A DNA stretch of 60,349 bases from assembly GCA_947627465.1 (NCBI GenBank), contig CANQWD010000014.1:1-60349 (forward strand). Reading direction: 5' to 3'. The stretch comes from an uncultured Clostridia bacterium (GTDB lineage: Bacteria > Bacillota > Clostridia > Oscillospirales > Ruminococcaceae). The position numbers and the translations under genes were made by a program. The notes below the pieces were generated by a model, which saw only the letters and a program-made list of their open reading frames with translations, was not told the origin of the DNA and made no database searches. This document shows positions 57,379 through 60,349 of this stretch, piece after piece; positions within the stretch are counted from its first letter, which is position 1, and each line of letters starts with the position of its first letter.

Positions 57379-57669
57379 ATGAAAAACACCGAAAGCAATC
57401 TTAAACTGCTGTATAAAGCCATATTGTCGCTTAAGGACGAAGACGAGTGCAAGGCTTTTTTTGAGGATCTGTGCACGCCGCAGGAGCTGAACGCCATTTC
57501 GCAGAGATTGAGCGTGGCGAGCATGCTCACGGACGGCGCCGTTTATAATACGATAGTCGATGAAACGGGAGCTTCCACCGCGACGATCTCGCGCGTTAAC
57601 AAAACGCTGAACTATCAGGCGGCGGGCGGCTATAAGATAGTATTCGACCGTATCAAGGAAAAGAAATAA
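57379..57669 (+). CDS. YerC/YecD family TrpR-related regulator
   Basis: The 96-residue protein matches the YerC family of TrpR-like helix-turn-helix proteins: LKLLYKAILSLKDEDECKAF, FEDLCTPQELNAISQRLSVA, and the recognition helix region ETGASTATISRVNKTLNY. The ATG at 57379 follows GGAGGAACGAA; the frame extends upstream, but without a ribosome site. The target is unknown; TrpR itself senses tryptophan, but YerC proteins have no established ligand. The methyltransferase start codon overlaps its stop (TAATG), so they are coupled. Confidence 0.92.
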   Translation: MKNTESNLKLLYKAILSLKDEDECKAFFEDLCTPQELNAISQRLSVASMLTDGAVYNTIVDETGASTATISRVNKTLNYQAAGGYKIVFDRIKEKK

Positions 57670-58400
57670 TGGCGGGCTATTCCGACTTTTCCGAGGCTTA
57701 CGACGCTCTTACATTCAACGTGCCGTATGACGAGATAGCCGATTATTACGCGAAAATCCTGCGTTCGATAACGGGCGGCGCGCGGCTGCTGGATATGGGC
57801 TGCGGCACGGGCAGCCTTACGGTAAGGATGAAAAGCCGCGGCTTTGACGTGATCGGTCAGGACGCGTCGTCCGATATGCTTATGTTCGCCGCGGAAAAAT
57901 CTTCCGAGATTTTATGGATATGCCAAAATATGGAAGAAACGGAACTTGCCGAGCCGGTCGACGCGATAATTTCAACGCTTGACAGCGTAAATCATCTGCC
58001 CGACAGATCGGCTTGGGAACAGTGTTTTCGCAAAGCCGCCGAGAATTTAAAGGGCGGCGGCGCTTTCGTGTTCGACGTGAATACGATCTATAAGCACAGA
58101 GAAATACTCGGCGAAAACACGTTTGTTTACGATGTGGACGGCGTATATTGCGTGTGGCAGAACACGTTTGACGAGAAAGACAACGGAGCGGATATCGAGC
58201 TTGACCTGTTTTTCGAGGAAGAGGACGGCACGTATTCGCGCACGGACGAGACGTTTCGCGAGACGGCGTTTTCCGAGCGGGAGATACGCGAAATGCTGAG
58301 CGCGGCGGGCTTTGAGACGCTGAACGTTTATGAATACTTAACGTTTAACGAGCCGACCGAGCAAAGCGAAAAATTGCTGTTTGCCGCGCGTAAGCTGTGA
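57669..58400 (+). CDS. SAM-dependent class I methyltransferase
   Basis: The 243-residue enzyme has a Rossmann-type methyltransferase fold. Motif I reads LLDMGCGTGSLTVRM (about residues 39-53). VIGQDASSDMLMFAAEKSSE follows as motif II, and DAIISTLDSVNHLPD supplies the acidic motif IV region. The start DFSEAYDALTFNVPYDEIAD is characteristic of a clostridial class of small-molecule or tRNA-linked methyltransferases. The substrate is not known. Translation is coupled to the YerC-like regulator by a TAATG overlap. Confidence 0.88.
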   Translation: MAGYSDFSEAYDALTFNVPYDEIADYYAKILRSITGGARLLDMGCGTGSLTVRMKSRGFDVIGQDASSDMLMFAAEKSSEILWICQNMEETELAEPVDAIISTLDSVNHLPDRSAWEQCFRKAAENLKGGGAFVFDVNTIYKHREILGENTFVYDVDGVYCVWQNTFDEKDNGADIELDLFFEEEDGTYSRTDETFRETAFSEREIREMLSAAGFETLNVYEYLTFNEPTEQSEKLLFAARKL

Positions 58401-58482
58401 TAATGTGATAATATATATTTATAATGTATATAGCAAGTGAGATCAAGGCGTAAATCTATTATATTTGAAATAAGGAGCTAAA

Positions 58483-59355
58483 ATGGGGAAGATCGTAAGA
58501 GCATTGTCGGAGGACGGCGGGGTGCTTTGCTCCGCGATAAATTCAACGGATATAGTAAGAGAGGCGGCGCGGGTGCACGGGGCGTCTCCCGTGGCGGCTG
58601 CGGCGCTTGGAAGAATGACGACAGCCGCGTCGATAATGGGCGGAATGCTGAAATATGAGGGCGATACACTGACGCTCAGAATAAACGGCGGCGGTCCGTG
58701 CGGAACGCTGACAGCCGTCGCGGATTACCGCGGAAACGTGAAGTGCTGCGTGGGAAACGCCGCCGCAAGCGTACCGCAGAAAGCGGACGGCTCGCTTGAC
58801 GTGGCTGGAGTTATCGGAAACGACGGAACGCTCACCGTTGTAAAGGACATGGGTTTGAAAGAGCCGTATTGCGGACAGATCCCGCTTCAGTCGGGCAACA
58901 TCGCCGACGATATCACGGCATATTACACGATAAGCGAACAGCTGCCGACGGTCGTGTCGCTCGGCACGGTTTTCGGAGAGGGCGCGAAAATAGAAGCCGC
59001 AGGCGGATTTATGGTGCAGATAGTTCCGCCGATATCGGACAAGGCGGTCAAAGTTCTCGAAGAAAATATGCAAAATATGGAGTCTGTTAATAAAATGCTT
59101 GAAAACGGACTTGACCCTGAGGAAATCGCGCTGAAAGCTCTCGCGGGGCTTGGCGGCGATATTCTCGACAGTTGGGAAGCGCAGTATTATTGCGATTGTT
59201 CGAGAGAACGAACCAAAGGCATATTGATGTCGCTGGGTAAAGCCGAGATAGAAAGACTGGCGAAAGAACAGGAAAAAACCGAAGTTTGTTGTCACTTTTG
59301 CAATAAAAAGTATGTATTTTCCGCTGACGAATTGTTGAAAATGCTGAAAGAGTAA
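58483..59355 (+). CDS. hslO: Hsp33 redox chaperone
   Basis: Hsp33 is a cytoplasmic holdase activated by oxidative unfolding. The 290-residue product has the N-terminal fold (AINSTDIVREAARVHGASPV, LRINGGGPCGTLTAVADYRG, GQIPLQSGNIADDITAYYTI) and the C-terminal redox switch with four zinc-binding cysteines in YYCDCSRER and CCHFCNKKY (an extra Cys lies next to the third). The ATG has AAGGAGC upstream. It is transcribed alone in the direction of the tRNA cluster, 98 bp before the first tRNA. Confidence 0.96.
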   Translation: MGKIVRALSEDGGVLCSAINSTDIVREAARVHGASPVAAAALGRMTTAASIMGGMLKYEGDTLTLRINGGGPCGTLTAVADYRGNVKCCVGNAAASVPQKADGSLDVAGVIGNDGTLTVVKDMGLKEPYCGQIPLQSGNIADDITAYYTISEQLPTVVSLGTVFGEGAKIEAAGGFMVQIVPPISDKAVKVLEENMQNMESVNKMLENGLDPEEIALKALAGLGGDILDSWEAQYYCDCSRERTKGILMSLGKAEIERLAKEQEKTEVCCHFCNKKYVFSADELLKMLKE

Positions 59356-59372
59356 AAAATTCAAAAAAACCC

Positions 59373-59401
59373 TTGACATTTCGGGAAGAAATGTGTATAA
59401 T
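59373..59401 (+). promoter_or_regulatory. promoter of the five-tRNA operon
   Basis: TTGACA (59373-59378), an exact 17-bp spacer and TATAAT (59396-59401), a consensus promoter typical of stable RNA genes. Confidence 0.85.
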
Positions 59402-59452
59402 ATAATAGTCGCTTGAAAAAAAGCGGGAGTTGCTCCGAAAGGAGCGGTTTGC

Positions 59453-59528
59453 GGAAGTTTAGCTCAGCTGGGAGAGCATCTGCCCTACAAGCAGAGGGTC
59501 ACAGGTTCGAGCCCTGTAACTTCCACCA
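59453..59528 (+). tRNA. tRNA-Val (TAC)
   Basis: 76 nt with acceptor GGAAGTT/AACTTCC, anticodon TAC in the loop CCTACAA, and CCA encoded. First tRNA of the cluster. Confidence 0.96.
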
Positions 59529-59557
59529 AAATCGAGGCGCGTTTCGGCGCGCTTTTC

Positions 59558-59634
59558 GGTCCGGTAGTTCAGTTGGTTAGAACGCCGCCCTGTCACGGCG
59601 GAGGTCACGAGTTCGAGTCTCGTTCGGATCGCCA
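59558..59634 (+). tRNA. tRNA-Asp (GTC)
   Basis: 77 nt, anticodon GTC in the loop CTGTCAC, T-arm GAGTTCGAGTC, CCA encoded. The acceptor stem GGTCCGG/TCGGATC has G-U pairs. Confidence 0.95.
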
Positions 59635-59671
59635 GTTGCGTTTAGATGATAGCGGTTGATTGCTGGGATTT

Positions 59672-59747
59672 GCCTCTGTAGCTCAGTCGGTAGAGCAAGG
59701 GACTGAAAATCCCTGTGTCGTTGGTTCGATTCCGACCGGAGGCACCA
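59672..59747 (+). tRNA. tRNA-Phe (GAA)
   Basis: 76 nt with acceptor GCCTCTG and its match CGGAGGC, anticodon GAA in CTGAAAA, T-arm GGTTCGATTCC, CCA encoded. Confidence 0.96.
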
Positions 59748-59784
59748 ATAACCAACAATTGATCGCTGTTAGCTAACAACTAAT

Positions 59785-59860
59785 GCGGATTTAGCTCATC
59801 CGGTAGAGCGCCACCTTGCCAAGGTGGAGGTAGCGAGTTCGAGCCTCGTAATCCGCTCCA
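59785..59860 (+). tRNA. tRNA-Gly (GCC)
   Basis: 76 nt, acceptor GCGGATT/AATCCGC, anticodon GCC in TTGCCAA, CCA encoded. Confidence 0.96.
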
Positions 59861-59886
59861 GCGCAATATAATTGCGCGTCGTTTTC

Positions 59887-59960
59887 GGCGCTGTAGCCAA
59901 GAGGTAAGGCATGGGTCTGCAACACCCTGACCCCCGGTTCAAATCCGGGCGGCGCCTCCA
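59887..59960 (+). tRNA. tRNA-Cys (GCA)
   Basis: 74 nt, acceptor GGCGCTG/CGGCGCC region, anticodon GCA in CTGCAAC, CCA encoded. Last tRNA before the rRNA promoter. Confidence 0.96.
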
Positions 59961-60000
59961 CCCGAAAGGGAAGTCCTTTTGGACGGGAAGTTAAAATTTT
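59961..60000 (+). terminator. possible terminator after the tRNA cluster
   Basis: CCC...GGG encloses GTCC-TTTT-GGAC, followed by AAGTTAAAATTTTTT. The stem is short, so this is uncertain. Confidence 0.4.
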
Positions 60001-60023
60001 TTAAAAATTTTTTTAAAAACCCC

Positions 60024-60052
60024 TTGACAAGATCGTCCGAATGTGATATAAT
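60024..60052 (+). promoter_or_regulatory. rRNA operon promoter
   Basis: TTGACA (60024-60029), a 17-bp spacer and TATAAT (60047-60052), a consensus stable-RNA promoter immediately before a typical clostridial rRNA leader. Confidence 0.8.
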
Positions 60053-60059
60053 ATTACTT

Positions 60060-60349
60060 GCGCTGAAAAGCGCAAAGCAAAAACAGCCAACCAATTAGTC
60101 GGAAGTCAGACTTGCGAGCGAGGCGAGACAAACGGAAGGTTGCGGAACCGTCACGGGATATCGGAGCGTGCGGAAAGTGGAAGATAGCGTGCGCGTGAAA
60201 AGAAGCGGGAAGCGAAACGCGAAGAAGTGAACGTGAGAGGTTCAAACGCAAAACGACGAGGGCAAAAGCCCAAATCGGCTCCTTGAAAATTGAACAACAG
60301 ACGAACGAATTAACGAACCTTGTCGATTTCTTGTCGAAAGACGGAAAGA
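60060..60349 (+). other. rRNA operon leader (16S gene lies beyond the window)
   Basis: About 290 bases without a credible open frame follow the promoter. They include the signature CTCCTTGAAAATTGAACAAC (60280-60299), found in clostridial rRNA leaders and spacers near the box A region. The 16S mature 5' end is not reached. The leader is rich in GGAAG/GCGAAG stretches. Confidence 0.75.

Noticed and set aside
60054-60251. A 65-codon minus-strand frame in the rRNA leader
   Set aside because: It lies within untranslated leader sequence after a consensus rRNA promoter and has no protein features.

Overview
The window looks like a chromosome segment of a Gram-positive anaerobic gut-type clostridium (Firmicutes; Oscillospirales/Ruminococcaceae would fit). 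The reasons are many secreted lipoproteins with short lipoboxes, BspA-type leucine-rich repeats, giant CAP plus fibronectin-III surface proteins, a YerC/TrpR-like regulator, FabV, and consistent TTGACA-17-TATAAT promoters with AGGAGG ribosome sites. Family and order are inferred from gene content only.

Layout. (1) 1-14154 is mostly core genome: comM (minus), rlmB, a degenerate P-type-ATPase-like membrane protein, tadA, a polysaccharide flippase, rimM-trmD-era, an XRE regulator, a histidine phosphatase, a TraB/GumN lipoprotein and fabV. Three different inverted-repeat (MITE-like) elements lie between these genes. (2) 14216-14383 holds tRNA-Tyr and tRNA-Thr on the minus strand. (3) 14341-27633 is an integrated element of about 13.3 kb. 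It is bounded by a perfect 51-bp direct repeat made of the 5' half of the tRNA-Thr gene. It carries an integrase next to its right end, a serine recombinase, an amidoligase plus gamma-glutamylcyclotransferase pair, an LRR lipoprotein behind a structured terminator-containing leader, an Rpn-type nuclease, several unknown genes, and a 2.8-kb repeat-rich stretch without convincing genes. No relaxase or secretion machinery is visible. (4) 28224-31865 has a zinc-ribbon membrane protein, a tetrapeptide-repeat lipoprotein and a polar amino-acid ABC transporter. (5) 32208-48172 is a surface-protein cluster read leftwards: LRR-FnIII-GH25 lysozyme, then CAP-FnIII, then a 3242-residue CAP plus 33xFnIII protein. 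(6) 48502-56791 is a signalling block: a hybrid histidine kinase, a padR-DUF1700-DUF4097 envelope-sensing operon and a LacI-like-sensor GGDEF protein. (7) 56990-60349 has small regulators, a methyltransferase, hslO, a five-tRNA operon (Val, Asp, Phe, Gly, Cys), and the promoter and leader of an rRNA operon whose 16S gene lies beyond the window.

The most unusual items are the element that replaces the 5' half and promoter of its target tRNA, the terminator-controlled structured RNA at 18521-18675, the promoter-bearing palindrome at 20427-20567, the pseudo-P-type ATPase with a 400-residue disordered head, and the giant repeat surface proteins. All calls come from reading the sequence; no database search was run.
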